From Methylophilales bacterium 28-44-11 (GTDB taxonomy: Bacteria > Pseudomonadota > Gammaproteobacteria > Burkholderiales > Methylophilaceae), in the NCBI GenBank assembly GCA_002281475.1, contig NCGC01000009.1, positions 1 through 43,444 of the forward strand: a stretch of DNA of 43,444 nt, written 5' to 3'. A program made the position numbers and the translations under genes. Every line of letters starts with the position of its first letter. The stretch's first letter is position 1. Of the stretch, positions 34,240-43,444 are shown one piece after another. Below the pieces are notes generated by a model. It was not told the DNA's origin and ran no database searches. It worked only from the letters and a program-made list of their open reading frames with translations.

Positions 34240-35724
34240 TTAATTGTTTTTTTCAATGGCTTTTAAAATACACATCATGCTGGCTTCAGCAACCACCACC
34301 CCGTCCACAGTAGCCACGCCTGAATATTTCCAAATTCCTTTTAAAATACGGTCAATTTTGACATTTAGAATAATCTGATCCCCTGGCGACACAGGTTTTT
34401 TGAATCGAGCACTATCGATGCCTGCAAAATAATATACAGAGTCATTGTTGGGCTTGGTATCCATGGTTTTAAATGAAAGTACAGCAGCAGCTTGGGCCAT
34501 CGCTTCCACAATCAACACACCAGGCATTACAGGATGATATGGAAAATGTCCTGGAAAAAAAGGCTCATTGACTGTCACGTTTTTCAATGCGGTGATCTCT
34601 TTGCCAATCTCCATTGAGAGCACTCGATCTATCAACACAAATGGATACCGATGGGGTAAATGATCCAATATTTCGTGAATATCCATACTATTTGATACAT
34701 TTTCTGGGCTAAGTTGGTGTATTGCGTCTTCTAAGGCTTTTATTTTATCCGTTAATTGGTTTAAATGGCGAATATTTGCAGCGGTTTTCAACCAAGTTTC
34801 ATGTTCCTGAAATGGCATTAGCGCTGTATAGGTGCCTGATTGACGAATGGAACGCATAATCATACTGCCAGGGGAGATAGTGACATGATCTGCAATAGAA
34901 AGATGACCCAAAATCATAGCCGCACCACCAATTTTACAATGCTTGCCAATCTTCGCACTCCCGGCTATGCCCACACATCCTGCTATCACCGTATGCGCCC
35001 CAATGTGACAGTTGTGCGCGATTTGAATCAGGTTATCAAGCTTCACACCTTCTTCAATCACCGTATCATCAATGGCACCCCTGTCTATGGTAGTGTTCGC
35101 ACCAATATCGACATAATCACCAATCACCACGCGCCCTACTTGCGGAATTTTAACCCAACGGCCATTGTCTTCTGCATAACCAAAACCATCATTCCCAATC
35201 ACACAGCCAGAAAATAAATGACAACTTTTTCCAATCTGCGTGCCGTGCTTTACCGTCACATTAGGTTCTAATTGAGTGCTCTCTGCAATGATGACATCTT
35301 GCTCAATCACACAACCGGCACCTATGATGACACCGGCAGCCACTCTCACCCGATCTCCGATGACCGCATGGCAACCAATTGAAGCGCTAGGATCAATAGA
35401 GGAACCTTCACCAATGATTGCAGAAGCATGGATGCCCACAGCTGGCAGAATCACTGGGTTCAATAAAGCAGATATCTTGGCAAAGTAAGCATAAGGATTA
35501 TCCGTCAATATTTTGGGCAACGCTGTGAGATTAGCGTGCTGTGGTGTTAACACCACAGCACTGGCTTGCGTTTGAGCAAGCGCCGATGAATACTTGGTAT
35601 CCATAAAAAAGCTAATTGCGCCAGCTTGTGCGAAAGCTAAAGAACCAACGCGGTGGATATTGGTAGTAGCGTCACCAGAAATCTCACCACCCAAAGAATC
35701 AACGATAGTTGCAATTGTCAGCAT
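34240..35724 (-). CDS. lpxD-fabZ: LpxD-FabZ fusion frame: UDP-3-O-acylglucosamine N-acyltransferase plus 3-hydroxyacyl-ACP dehydratase
   Basis: One open frame of 494 codons holds two enzymes that are normally separate. Residues 1-346 are LpxD: an N-terminal uridine-binding domain ([12 protein letters not shown]), hexapeptide repeats, the catalytic region [13 protein letters not shown] and a C-terminal helix ([11 protein letters not shown]). Residues 347-494 are Fab[21 protein letters not shown], the catalytic histidine in HRYPF, and [21 protein letters not shown]. At the junction V-S-N-S-M-D-I-H runs in frame with no stop; the FabZ Met lies at 34686 and has no clear ribosome site. Both halves are full length. 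In another frame TAG falls one base before that ATG, so a single-base indel could have made the fusion, or an assembly error could mimic it. Confidence 0.88.
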   Translation of the reverse strand: MLTIATIVDSLGGEISGDATTNIHRVGSLAFAQAGAISFFMDTKYSSALAQTQASAVVLTPQHANLTALPKILTDNPYAYFAKISALLNPVILPAVGIHASAIIGEGSSIDPSASIGCHAVIGDRVRVAAGVIIGAGCVIEQDVIIAESTQLEPNVTVKHGTQIGKSCHLFSGCVIGNDGFGYAEDNGRWVKIPQVGRVVIGDYVDIGANTTIDRGAIDDTVIEEGVKLDNLIQIAHNCHIGAHTVIAGCVGIAGSAKIGKHCKIGGAAMILGHLSIADHVTISPGSMIMRSIRQSGTYTALMPFQEHETWLKTAANIRHLNQLTDKIKALEDAIHQLSPENVSNSMDIHEILDHLPHRYPFVLIDRVLSMEIGKEITALKNVTVNEPFFPGHFPYHPVMPGVLIVEAMAQAAAVLSFKTMDTKPNNDSVYYFAGIDSARFKKPVSPGDQIILNVKIDRILKGIWKYSGVATVDGVVVAEASMMCILKAIEKNN

Positions 35725-35749
35725 AATCCGCCTATCAGCGCGTGATATG

Positions 35750-36253
35750 CTATTTCTTACCTAAAAGCTTTAACACTTTATCGGTAATATCAATCTTTTT
35801 ACTTGCATAAGCTACGCCACCATATACAACCAAATCAAAACTTTCAGATTCAGCCACACTGGTGACCGCTTTGTTAATACGGTCTTGCAACACTGCTAAC
35901 TCTTCATTTTTACGCAGGTTTATGTCTTCTCTCAACTCACGCTGTTTACGTTGAAACTCTAACTTAAGATTAGACGCATCACGTTCGCGATTTCTTCGTT
36001 CTGCATCGGTCGTTGTTAGTCGGTCTTTGTCCAATGCGGCTTCTAAATCACGGATCTGCTTTTGCAAACGGTCTAACTCTTGCGAGCGAGGACTGAATTC
36101 CTTTTCTAGTTTCTTTCCACTTTCAGCGGTTTGTGGGGCTTCTTGTAACAATTTGTCGACTTGCACATAGCCAATTTTGAGTTCTGCCGCTACGCTATTT
36201 ACCGCCAGCAACATACCCATTAACAAATACAGCCATACCAAAACTTGCTTCAA
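35750..36253 (-). CDS. skp: periplasmic chaperone Skp (OmpH family)
   Basis: A 167-residue chaperone that keeps outer-membrane proteins soluble in the periplasm. A signal peptide ([22 protein letters not shown], by position residues 2-23) precedes [19 protein letters not shown] long charged coiled coil follows ([20 protein letters not shown] region), then [18 protein letters not shown]. The start is a TTG at 36253 with GAGGAG 6 nt upstream; the longer TTG frame at 36271 overlaps that ribosome site. It lies between bamA and lpxD as is standard. Confidence 0.93.
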   Translation of the reverse strand: MKQVLVWLYLLMGMLLAVNSVAAELKIGYVQVDKLLQEAPQTAESGKKLEKEFSPRSQELDRLQKQIRDLEAALDKDRLTTTDAERRNRERDASNLKLEFQRKQRELREDINLRKNEELAVLQDRINKAVTSVAESESFDLVVYGGVAYASKKIDITDKVLKLLGKK

Positions 36254-36300
36254 CGAAATCTCCTCTGCCAAGCAGCTATCTTATAGGATATATAGTTTAA

Positions 36301-38610
36301 TTAAAACTGTTGTCCTAATTGGAATTGTAACACTTGCGTATCATCGCCTTCTTTTTCATTCAGCGGCTGCGCTAGAATTAATTTTAGAGGTCCAAAAGGG
36401 GATACCCAAGTGATACCCACGCCTGCTGAGAATCGTAGCGAATCAGCATTGATCGACTCTGAGTCTGCGTACACGCCACCACCATCAATAAATGCGCTCA
36501 GTCTGAACTGTTTTGTATCTTTAATAAGTGGTACAGGCATAAATAACTCAACGTTGCCTAATACACGCTTGGTACCACCCACTGAGAATTCTTGCCCTGT
36601 GGTTGGATCAACATCTCGAGGACCTAGCGAACCGTTTTGGAAGCCGCGCAATGAGTTCACACCACCTAGGAAATAGTTTTTGAAGAACGGATATTTTTTA
36701 CCTCCATAGGTATCTGCATACCCAAGCTCACCGTTCAACATGAGCGTAAATGAATTCGTTAATTCTTTATACCAAGCATGTTGGTAATTGATTTTATAGT
36801 ATTGCAAATCTAAACCTGGCACTGCAATCTCACCAGATAACCTTTGCAACACTCCCCTATTTGGAAACAGGATGTTGTCTCTAGAGTCAAATGTCCAACC
36901 TGCTGACAATTGTATCGAGTTACTGTTACAGCCACTTCTATTGTCACAGAAGTTAATATACTGGATTGGACTACTGTCGGTTAACTCAATTTTGGTAAAG
37001 TCAGCAGTTAAACCTGCTGTCAGAAAATCACGCTCAGTCAATGGCAATCCGAAACGCACGCCAAAGCCATAAGAGGAACTCTGATAAGAGCCCAATTGAT
37101 CCGTATTACTTGTATCTGTATCGACATCACGGCGGTACAAATCGAAACCACGACTGATACCATCCGGCGTAAAGAAAGGGTCAGTAAATGACAATGAATA
37201 TACCGTGTTAACACGACTGGTGTTGATTTGAGTAGCGACTCGGTTACCTGTGCCCAAAAAGTTAGGTTGGTTTACGTTAAAACCTAATACCACACCTTCA
37301 TTACTAGATAAACCAGCGCCAAATTGCACACTGCCAGTGGATTTCTCAGCCACATTGACGTTTAAATCAACTTGGTCGTTTGTACCAGGTACAGCAGGCG
37401 TTTCAAATTCTACATTATCGAAGTACTGTAACCGTTCGATACGTTCTTTTGAGCGTTTTATTTGCTGTCCCGCATACCAGCCAGATTCTAATTGACGCAT
37501 TTCGCGACGAATCACCGAATCTCTTGTGCGCGTATTCCCTGTTAAATTGATACGTCTAACGTACACTTTTTTGCCAGGATCTACGAAAAACGTAAATGCA
37601 GCAGTATGGTTTTCTTTATTAATCTCAGGTATCGCATTGACGTTTGAGAACGCGTAGCCGTCATCACTGAGTCGATCACCTAACGCCTTGCTAGTTTCAG
37701 ATACCAGTTGACGATTAAATACATCGCCTTTTTGAATAGTAATCAGCTTGGTCAAATCCTCTTCGGGGACCTGTAAATCGCCGGCTAATTTCACATCACT
37801 AATCGTGTATTTTTCACCTTCTGTGATATTCACAGTAATGTAGATATCTTGCTTATCTGGAGAGATGGAGACTTGTGTAGAGTCTATAGCAAATTCAAGA
37901 TAGCCTTGATTCATGTAAAAAGATTTGAGCGTTTCTAAGTCTGCAGTCAGTTTTTGTTTGGAATATTGATCATCTTTATTCCACCAACTCATCCAGTTAG
38001 GTGTGGTGAGCAAAAACTCCGCTCTTAAATCTTCTGTAGTAAATGCTTGATTGCCAACAATATTAATATCACGAATTTTAGCGACGATACCTTCTTCGAT
38101 TTCAAACCTTACCGCTACACGGTTACGTTCTAACGGACTCACAATGGTTTTAACCGATGCACCATATTTACCTTGTGATAAATATTGACGCTTAATTTCT
38201 TGTTCTGCTCGATCTAATTGGGATTTATCAAAAATTTGCCCTTCAGCAATACCAATCTGTTGCAAACCTTCCTTCATCTTATCGGATGGGAATGATTTAT
38301 TGCCACTGAATTCAATTTGCGCCACCGAAGCACGCTCTTGCACAGTGATGACCAATACTTCGCCCTCTGCTTCAATACGTACATCTTTGAAAAAACCAGT
38401 GCCATATAGTGATTTAATGGCTTGGGTGGCTTTTTCGTCACTCATCTCGTCACCTACCTGCATAGGTAGATAATTAAAGACGGTACCAGCCTCAGTTCGT
38501 TGCAAACCTTCAACTCGGATATCTTTAATCACAAATGGCTCAGTGGCAAAAGCTGAATTATTAATTAAAGCGAGCACTAATGCGGATATGATTTTTTGTT
38601 TTAATTTCAT
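36301..38610 (-). CDS. bamA: outer-membrane protein assembly factor BamA
   Basis: A 769-residue outer-membrane protein that inserts beta-barrel proteins. A signal peptide (residues 1-22, ending NSAFA) precedes five POTRA domains: FVIKDIRVEGLQRTEAGTVF, AQIEFSGNKSFPSDKM, AKIRDINIVGNQAF, YTISDVKLAGDL and YVRRINLTGNTRTRDSVIRR. The barrel holds GVVLGFNVNQPNFLGTGN, the FLGGVNSLRGFQNGSLGPRD motif (VRGF-type loop) and a C-terminal FQLGQQF ending in Phe. The ATG at 38610 is chosen; it lies 13 nt after the rseP stop. Confidence 0.97.
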   Translation of the reverse strand: MKLKQKIISALVLALINNSAFATEPFVIKDIRVEGLQRTEAGTVFNYLPMQVGDEMSDEKATQAIKSLYGTGFFKDVRIEAEGEVLVITVQERASVAQIEFSGNKSFPSDKMKEGLQQIGIAEGQIFDKSQLDRAEQEIKRQYLSQGKYGASVKTIVSPLERNRVAVRFEIEEGIVAKIRDINIVGNQAFTTEDLRAEFLLTTPNWMSWWNKDDQYSKQKLTADLETLKSFYMNQGYLEFAIDSTQVSISPDKQDIYITVNITEGEKYTISDVKLAGDLQVPEEDLTKLITIQKGDVFNRQLVSETSKALGDRLSDDGYAFSNVNAIPEINKENHTAAFTFFVDPGKKVYVRRINLTGNTRTRDSVIRREMRQLESGWYAGQQIKRSKERIERLQYFDNVEFETPAVPGTNDQVDLNVNVAEKSTGSVQFGAGLSSNEGVVLGFNVNQPNFLGTGNRVATQINTSRVNTVYSLSFTDPFFTPDGISRGFDLYRRDVDTDTSNTDQLGSYQSSSYGFGVRFGLPLTERDFLTAGLTADFTKIELTDSSPIQYINFCDNRSGCNSNSIQLSAGWTFDSRDNILFPNRGVLQRLSGEIAVPGLDLQYYKINYQHAWYKELTNSFTLMLNGELGYADTYGGKKYPFFKNYFLGGVNSLRGFQNGSLGPRDVDPTTGQEFSVGGTKRVLGNVELFMPVPLIKDTKQFRLSAFIDGGGVYADSESINADSLRFSAGVGITWVSPFGPLKLILAQPLNEKEGDDTQVLQFQLGQQF

Positions 38611-38623
38611 TAATTTGCTTCTT

Positions 38624-40018
38624 TTAACCAATCATAAATCGATTGATATCATTAAATATTGCGACCATCATTAATAGGCCCAACACCCCAAGGCCAATTT
38701 TTTGACCTACCACCATCACCTGTTCAGATACGGGTGATCCTTTAATTATTTCTGCCATATAATACATCAAATGCCCACCATCTAGAACGGGTATTGGCAA
38801 AAGGTTCAGTACGCCAATACTTATACTGACCAGTGCCAAAAAGCCAATAAACACCTTTAAGCCAAGATTTGCGCTTTCTCCAGCAAAGCTTGCAATACTA
38901 ACAGGCCCACTAATACCCTTCCATGACACTTTGCCCGTAATCATATTACCCAGCATTTTGAGGCTAAATATGGATGTATCCCATGTTTTCTCAATGGCCT
39001 TTTGTAAGCTCTCTAAAGGAGTATAGTGAATGTCGAGAATCAAGCTTTGCATTTCTTCTCGATTGACTTTGACCCCTGCACCCAATCGACCAATGTGTTT
39101 GCCATTTTCTTGCATCGCTTCTGGCGTTACGTTGATCGAGATGCGCTGATTATCTCTAAGCAACTCAAATTGCATTTGTTTGTTGGGGCTGGCTTGAACA
39201 GCATTCACCACATGCTCCCAATTGCTCACCTCTACATTGTCGATGGAAAGTACGCGATCATTCACTTGAAAACCTGCAGCAGATGCCACTGAACCTGGTA
39301 GCAACTCGCCTATCACCGCAGGCATATTGGGCCTCAACATCTCTAATCCAAGTTTAGCTAACACGTCTTGTTCAGCATCATTATTAATGCCAGCAAAGCT
39401 CACGGTATTAATATGCAAGGTTTGGAAGGTATCTACAGTCTCAATTTCTACTTGCGGTTTTTCTAGTGAGGCGTTTAGCAATAACCAACGTGCGTCTTGC
39501 CAAGTTTTGACGGTTTTACCATCCACCTTTTGGATAACATCACCTTTTTTAAGATTGGCTTGGCTCGCCAGACTGTTTTCAAGCACTTCACCAATCACTG
39601 GTTTTAAGCCGGTCATTCCTAATGAAAATAATAGCCAATACAGCAATACAGCGAGCAAAAGATTAGCCATCGGACCAGCAATCACTACAGCCATACGTTG
39701 GTAAACGGACTTACGATTGAAGGCACGAGCAAGCTCTTCTTCTGTATATTGAACAACAGGCCCTTTAAAGTCTGGGTCGGCTTGCTCTTGCTTCATTTCT
39801 CTTTCATCCAACATTTTGACGAACCCACCCAATGGGATAGCAGCCAAAATAAATTCGGTACCGTCTTTACCTAATGTTTTTTTCCACAATGGTTTGCCGA
39901 ACCCGATAGAAAACCTAAGCACACGAATGCCACACCAACGGGCGACCTGATAATGCCCATATTCGTGGATGGTCACCAAAATACCGATGGTGACGATAAA
40001 TGCCAGAATCGTCATCAT
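38624..40018 (-). CDS. rseP: RIP-type zinc metalloprotease RseP
   Basis: A 464-residue membrane protease (site-2 type) of the sigma-E envelope stress pathway. The zinc site is H18-E-x2-H22 in VTIHEYGHYQVARW. The C-terminal zinc ligand motif is LNLLPIPVLDGGHLMYY. Two PDZ domains lie between, centred near LKKGDVIQKVDGK and GFQVNDRVLSIDNVE. The ATG at 40018 overlaps the dxr stop by 4 nt (ATGA). Confidence 0.96.
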   Translation of the reverse strand: MMTILAFIVTIGILVTIHEYGHYQVARWCGIRVLRFSIGFGKPLWKKTLGKDGTEFILAAIPLGGFVKMLDEREMKQEQADPDFKGPVVQYTEEELARAFNRKSVYQRMAVVIAGPMANLLLAVLLYWLLFSLGMTGLKPVIGEVLENSLASQANLKKGDVIQKVDGKTVKTWQDARWLLLNASLEKPQVEIETVDTFQTLHINTVSFAGINNDAEQDVLAKLGLEMLRPNMPAVIGELLPGSVASAAGFQVNDRVLSIDNVEVSNWEHVVNAVQASPNKQMQFELLRDNQRISINVTPEAMQENGKHIGRLGAGVKVNREEMQSLILDIHYTPLESLQKAIEKTWDTSIFSLKMLGNMITGKVSWKGISGPVSIASFAGESANLGLKVFIGFLALVSISIGVLNLLPIPVLDGGHLMYYMAEIIKGSPVSEQVMVVGQKIGLGVLGLLMMVAIFNDINRFMIG

Positions 40019-41214
40019 GCGCTTAACACCCTCATCGCAGGTGATTTAGATAACCAAGCTTGTGCATATAGTCTTGCCTGGCTATCCACGTCGGTTAAAT
40101 GTTCTAAATTCTCAACGGATTCGCTCGGAATAGCCAACAATGCATCCGAAATCAAATGTGGGATATCGAGGAAATGTACTTCTTTTTTCAAAAAGGCATT
40201 CACAGCCACTTCATTGGCAGCATTTAAGATGGTGGAGGCAGTACCCCCAAGCTTGAGTGCATCATAAGCAAGTTGCAAACAAGGAAAGCGATCCGTATCA
40301 GGTTGTTCAAATTGCAAGGTGGCTATTTCTATTAAATTCAACGATTGTACGCCCGCCTCAATTCGCTCAGGATAACCTAATCCATAGGCGATGGGTGTAC
40401 GCATATCAGGATTGCCTAATTGCGCAAGTACGCTTCCATCCACATATTCCACCATCGAATGCACCACGCTTTGCGGATGTACGACCACTTCAATTTGCTC
40501 GGGAGATGCATTAAACAGCCAATGTGCTTCGATGACTTCTAAACCTTTGTTCATTAACGTCGCTGAATCCACCGTGATTTTTGCCCCCATCACCCAATTA
40601 GGATGCTTCAGCGCTAATTCTGTGGTAACTTGTTTAAGTTGCGCATGGCTAAAATTTCTAAACGGCCCGCCTGAAGCGGTCAGAATAATTTTGCGCACCC
40701 CACCATCACCCAAATTGGCATATTGTTCAAGCGGCATGACTTGGAAAATCGCATTATGTTCGCTGTCAATCGGCAACAAGGTCGCACCACCCTGCTTAAC
40801 AGCTTCCATAAAAAGACTACCCGCCATGACTAGGGTTTCTTTATTGGCTAATAATATCCGTTTACCCGCTTTTGCTGCAGCCAATGCAGGCTTTAATCCT
40901 GCCGCACCGACGATTGCAGCCATGATGACATCCACTTCATCTGCACTTGAGATAAACTCTAGCCCTTGCATTCCCGATAACACTTGAGTAGCACTTTGAG
41001 CATCAGAAAGTAGTTGTTTTAATTGTTCTGCAGCTAGCTTATCCAGTAACACGGCAAAGTTTGGCTTATAGATAAGGCACTGTTTAAAAAGGCTTTCCAC
41101 ATTTTGATGGGCTGCCAATGCGTAAGCGTTAAAGCGCTCAGGGTGACGGGCAATCACATCCAATGTTTGCAAGCCAATGGTGCCTGTACTCCCTAAGATA
41201 GTGACATTTTGCAA
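40015..41214 (-). CDS. dxr: 1-deoxy-D-xylulose 5-phosphate reductoisomerase
   Basis: A 399-residue enzyme of the MEP isoprenoid pathway, making 2-C-methyl-D-erythritol 4-phosphate. The NADPH motif is ILGSTGTIGLQTLDV; other signatures are LLANKETLVMAGS, LLPIDSEHNAIFQ, LTASGGPFRNF, VMGAKITVDSATLMNKGLEVIEAHWLF and HPQSVVHSMVEY. The TTG at 41214 gives an N terminus (QNVTILGSTG) that aligns exactly with E. coli Dxr, and GGA lies 7 nt upstream. An in-frame TTG at 41226 overlaps that site. Isoprenoid made here feeds the neighbouring uppS product. Confidence 0.95.
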   Translation of the reverse strand: MQNVTILGSTGTIGLQTLDVIARHPERFNAYALAAHQNVESLFKQCLIYKPNFAVLLDKLAAEQLKQLLSDAQSATQVLSGMQGLEFISSADEVDVIMAAIVGAAGLKPALAAAKAGKRILLANKETLVMAGSLFMEAVKQGGATLLPIDSEHNAIFQVMPLEQYANLGDGGVRKIILTASGGPFRNFSHAQLKQVTTELALKHPNWVMGAKITVDSATLMNKGLEVIEAHWLFNASPEQIEVVVHPQSVVHSMVEYVDGSVLAQLGNPDMRTPIAYGLGYPERIEAGVQSLNLIEIATLQFEQPDTDRFPCLQLAYDALKLGGTASTILNAANEVAVNAFLKKEVHFLDIPHLISDALLAIPSESVENLEHLTDVDSQARLYAQAWLSKSPAMRVLSA

Positions 41215-41250
41215 TCTAATTTCCAAGGTGAAAAGTTAAACCAAACATAC

Positions 41251-42069
41251 TTATACCATTGCTTGAATAGAATAGTAAATGTACATCACAAAAATGGCGA
41301 CTGGCAGTGCAGGAATAACACCGTCAATTCGATCTAAGATGCCTCCATGTCCAGGTAAAATCTGGCCACTGTCTTTTAAATTGGCTTGTCTCTTAAAAAA
41401 AGATTCAAGCAAATCACCATAAATACCAAGCACAGAAACTAAACATAAGCCCGGAATAATGATCCAATCCTGATCAGGAATAAATAGACATAAGCCCAAG
41501 GCGAATAGGCTTACCGCAATGATGGCACCCATGACACCCTCCCAGGTTTTGCCTGGACTAATACTGGGGGCTAACTTATGTTTGCCGAATCGTTTTCCCG
41601 CAAAATAAGCGGCACTGTCAGCAATCCAAATGGTAGAAATAATGATGAGCAATAACCAAGGATCGATACGTTTTGCACACACTAATGCGAGCCACAGACT
41701 CCCTAACATAAGCCATCCCATGCCAATATTGATGAAAACATTGCGACAATGAAATCCTCGAGCTAACCATATGGGGACACACGCGATCCAAAACACACTT
41801 GCAACCGCAAACAACAATAGCGAGTTAAATAAAAATCCGTGAAAATTCAATGTCATTTGCCACATAAGAGCCACAGCAACAGCAAATGACACTATAAGAT
41901 AACCTTGTGTTTGCCGAGTAGACAAACCTATCAGATTCGACCATTCATACAGCGCGACCAATGAAAGTAATAGCATTACACCAGCCCACAGTTGATCGTT
42001 TAAGAAAAAAAGTGCAGGAATAAAGCACGCCAATAGGGCAATGGCAGTAAAAATGCGCGTTTTAAGCAT
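41251..42069 (-). CDS. cdsA: phosphatidate cytidylyltransferase
   Basis: A 272-residue integral membrane enzyme that makes CDP-diacylglycerol from phosphatidate and CTP. Membrane segments fill residues 5-170, and the signature [32 protein letters not shown] and the C-terminal [12 protein letters not shown] (with [10 protein letters not shown] before it) are clear. It overlaps the uppS stop by 8 nt, which implies coupled translation. Confidence 0.95.
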   Translation of the reverse strand: [272 protein letters not shown]

Positions 42070-42823
42070 CGGTAGGTGCTTTTATTTGTTCGCTGGTGCG
42101 TCCAAAGCGGCGTTCACGTTGCTGGAAAGACTGTATGGCTTTTGCAAAGGCTTGACCATCAAAGTCTGGCCACAGCACTTCAGTAAAATATAACTCTGTA
42201 TAAGCTAACTGCCATAATAAAAAGTTTGAAATCCGTGTCTCGCCCCCGGTACGAATAAACAGGTCCGGTTCAGGCGCATAATGCATCGATAAATATTGAT
42301 TGATATCCTGCTCTTCAAATTTTCCAGCTTTTGCTGGGTTCATTAGGTGCATTTTGTTGGTTGCCTGCATCACATCCCAACGACCACCATAATTTGCTGC
42401 AATGGTGAGCACTAAACCTGTGTTATTTGCAGTGAGTTGTTCAGCAGAGATGATTTGTTCATTTAACGCCGCCCCAAATTTTGATCGATCGCCAATGAGC
42501 ACTAAGCGAATATTGTTTTCATGTAACTTGAACACTTCGCGCTTTAATGCATCCATAAACAAGCCCATTAAAAATGTCACTTCTTCTTCTGGTCTGCGCC
42601 AATTTTCGCTACTAAAAGCAAATAAAGTCAGATATTTAACATTAATTTCTGCACACTTTTTGACCAAAGTTCGAACAGTTTCTACGCCACGTTTATGGCC
42701 TGCAACACGCGGCAAAAAACGCTTTCTGGCCCAACGGCCATTGCCATCCATGATCACCGCAATATGCGCAGGCACATCGCCTGTGATGGGGATTGTTTGC
42801 GTACTGCTTGAGAATAAACCCAA
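42062..42823 (-). CDS. uppS: undecaprenyl diphosphate synthase
   Basis: A 253-residue cis-prenyltransferase that builds the C55 lipid carrier for peptidoglycan and O-antigen. Signatures are HIAVIMDGNGRWARKRFLP, GHKRGVETVRTLV, LTLFAFSSENWRRP, and the C-terminal PEPDLFIRTGGETRISNFLLWQLAYTEL region (landmarks only). The start is a TTG at 42823 with AAGG 8 nt upstream; an in-frame TAA stands immediately before it, so no earlier start exists. The first five codons and the ribosome site are part of a perfect 30-bp tandem duplication. Confidence 0.95.
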   Translation of the reverse strand: MGLFSSSTQTIPITGDVPAHIAVIMDGNGRWARKRFLPRVAGHKRGVETVRTLVKKCAEINVKYLTLFAFSSENWRRPEEEVTFLMGLFMDALKREVFKLHENNIRLVLIGDRSKFGAALNEQIISAEQLTANNTGLVLTIAANYGGRWDVMQATNKMHLMNPAKAGKFEEQDINQYLSMHYAPEPDLFIRTGGETRISNFLLWQLAYTELYFTEVLWPDFDGQAFAKAIQSFQQRERRFGRTSEQIKAPTDA

Positions 42824-42868
42824 TTAATTGGCCTTAGGTGAGAATAAACCCAATTAATTGGCCTTAGG
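42809..42868. repeat. perfect 30-bp tandem duplication over the uppS start
   Basis: Bases 42809-42838 and 42839-42868 are identical. Each copy carries, on the minus strand, an AAGG ribosome site, a 12-bp palindrome (CCAATTAATTGG), a TTG start and the first five uppS codons. The true gene begins in the copy nearer uppS. Confidence 0.99.
42824..42853 (-). CDS. possible 9-codon upstream ORF ahead of uppS
   Basis: The outer copy of the 30-bp repeat has the same AAGG and TTG as uppS. From that TTG the frame reads nine codons (MGLFSPKAN when initiated) and stops at TAA, 42824-42826, directly against the uppS TTG. Ribosomes could translate it and restart on uppS. Translation is inferred from the duplicated ribosome site; no protein role is claimed. 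Confidence 0.4.
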   Translation of the reverse strand: MGLFSPKAN

Positions 42869-42906
42869 TAGCGTTAAAAATGTGGTGTGTGATGCGTTTA
42901 ATGGGA

Positions 42907-43444
42907 TTAAACAGCCATTAAATCTGTTTCTTTTTGTTGTAACAGTTTATCGACTTCTGTGACTGCTTTATCCGTCATTTTCTGCACCTCATCTTGCGCA
43001 CGACGCTCGTCATCTTCTGAAATAGCTTTATCTTTGATCAATTTCTTTAAGGCATCATTTGCGTCTCTGCGCACATTACGGATGGCAACCTTCGCATTTT
43101 CACCTTCAGTGCGTACAATTTTAGTCAAATCACGTCTACGTTCTTCCGTGAGCATCGGCATTGGCACTCGAATTAAGTCACCGTTAGTTGCTGGATTCAA
43201 ACCTAAGTCACTGTCACGAATGGCTTTTTCAATTTTAGCAATCATATTTTTTTCATAAGGTTGGACATTAATGGTCCTGGCATCGCCTAAGTTGACATTC
43301 GCCACCTGATTAACAGCCACCATCGATCCGTAATACTCAACCATGACATGGTCCAGTAAACCTGTATGCGCACGTCCAGTGCGCACTTTGGCCAAATCGT
43401 TTTTTAACGCCTCAATTGACTTGAGCATCTTTTGTTCAGCAGAT
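42907..43444 (-). CDS. frr: ribosome recycling factor, 5' end missing
   Basis: The protein that, with EF-G, splits the ribosome after termination. The visible 179 codons run open to the window edge ([20 protein letters not shown] in frame before and through the first internal Met at 43428), so the true start lies beyond base 43444, about 6 codons away by comparison with the usual 185-residue length. Signatures are [52 protein letters not shown] and [13 protein letters not shown]. It is the first gene of the envelope cluster in this window, 83 nt upstream of uppS. Confidence 0.96.
   Translation of the reverse strand, partial: SAEQKMLKSIEALKNDLAKVRTGRAHTGLLDHVMVEYYGSMVAVNQVANVNLGDARTINVQPYEKNMIAKIEKAIRDSDLGLNPATNGDLIRVPMPMLTEERRRDLTKIVRTEGENAKVAIRNVRRDANDALKKLIKDKAISEDDERRAQDEVQKMTDKAVTEVDKLLQQKETDLMAV

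Overview
This window reads as core chromosome of a moderately AT-rich betaproteobacterium, most likely a methylotroph of the Methylophilaceae (Methylotenera/Methylophilus type). That placement is an inference from protein style and gene order; no rRNA or methanol-oxidation gene is present to prove it. I see no insertion sequence, prophage, CRISPR array, tRNA or rRNA, and almost every gene belongs to a known conserved cluster.

Region 1 (1-12046) is micro-aerobic respiration. It starts with the 3' part of an FNR-type regulator and a radical SAM gene on the plus strand. A minus-strand cbb3 oxidase block follows, read from high to low coordinate: a second ccoG, ccoI, ccoS, ccoN, ccoO, ccoQ, ccoP, ccoG and a short fixH. 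Two FNR-type boxes sit directly upstream of ccoN, and a near-consensus sigma70 promoter with inverted repeats sits upstream of ccoI. A MocR-type (GntR/aminotransferase) regulator lies further upstream.

Region 2 (12186-24474, minus strand) is the classic fatty-acid/lipid cluster in the Pseudomonas-like order yceD-rpmF-plsX-fabH-fabD-fabG-acpP-fabF-pabC-mltG-tmk-holB-pilZ-tatD, followed by a PhnP-like metallohydrolase and a small exported protein. An intrinsic terminator separates fabF from pabC and another ends the cluster.

Region 3 (24610-31612, plus strand) starts divergently with a two-subunit pyruvate carboxylase (pycA, pycB; anaplerosis). It continues with a Maf-type nucleotide pyrophosphatase, an unrecognised two-membrane-segment protein with a Gly-Pro-Gly repeat, an exported DUF4139 protein and a small RsmI-like methyltransferase.

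Region 4 (31627-43444, minus strand) is the envelope-biogenesis cluster frr-uppS-cdsA-dxr-rseP-bamA-skp-lpxD/fabZ-lpxA-lpxB-rnhB. It makes undecaprenyl carrier, CDP-diacylglycerol, isoprenoid precursor, outer-membrane assembly machinery and lipid A. Two anomalies stand out: lpxD and fabZ form one uninterrupted reading frame, and a perfect 30-bp tandem duplication covers the uppS translation start and creates a 9-codon upstream frame. I did not find a clearly new multi-gene system; the points worth checking are the fusion, the duplication, the doubled ccoG and several operator-like palindromes.
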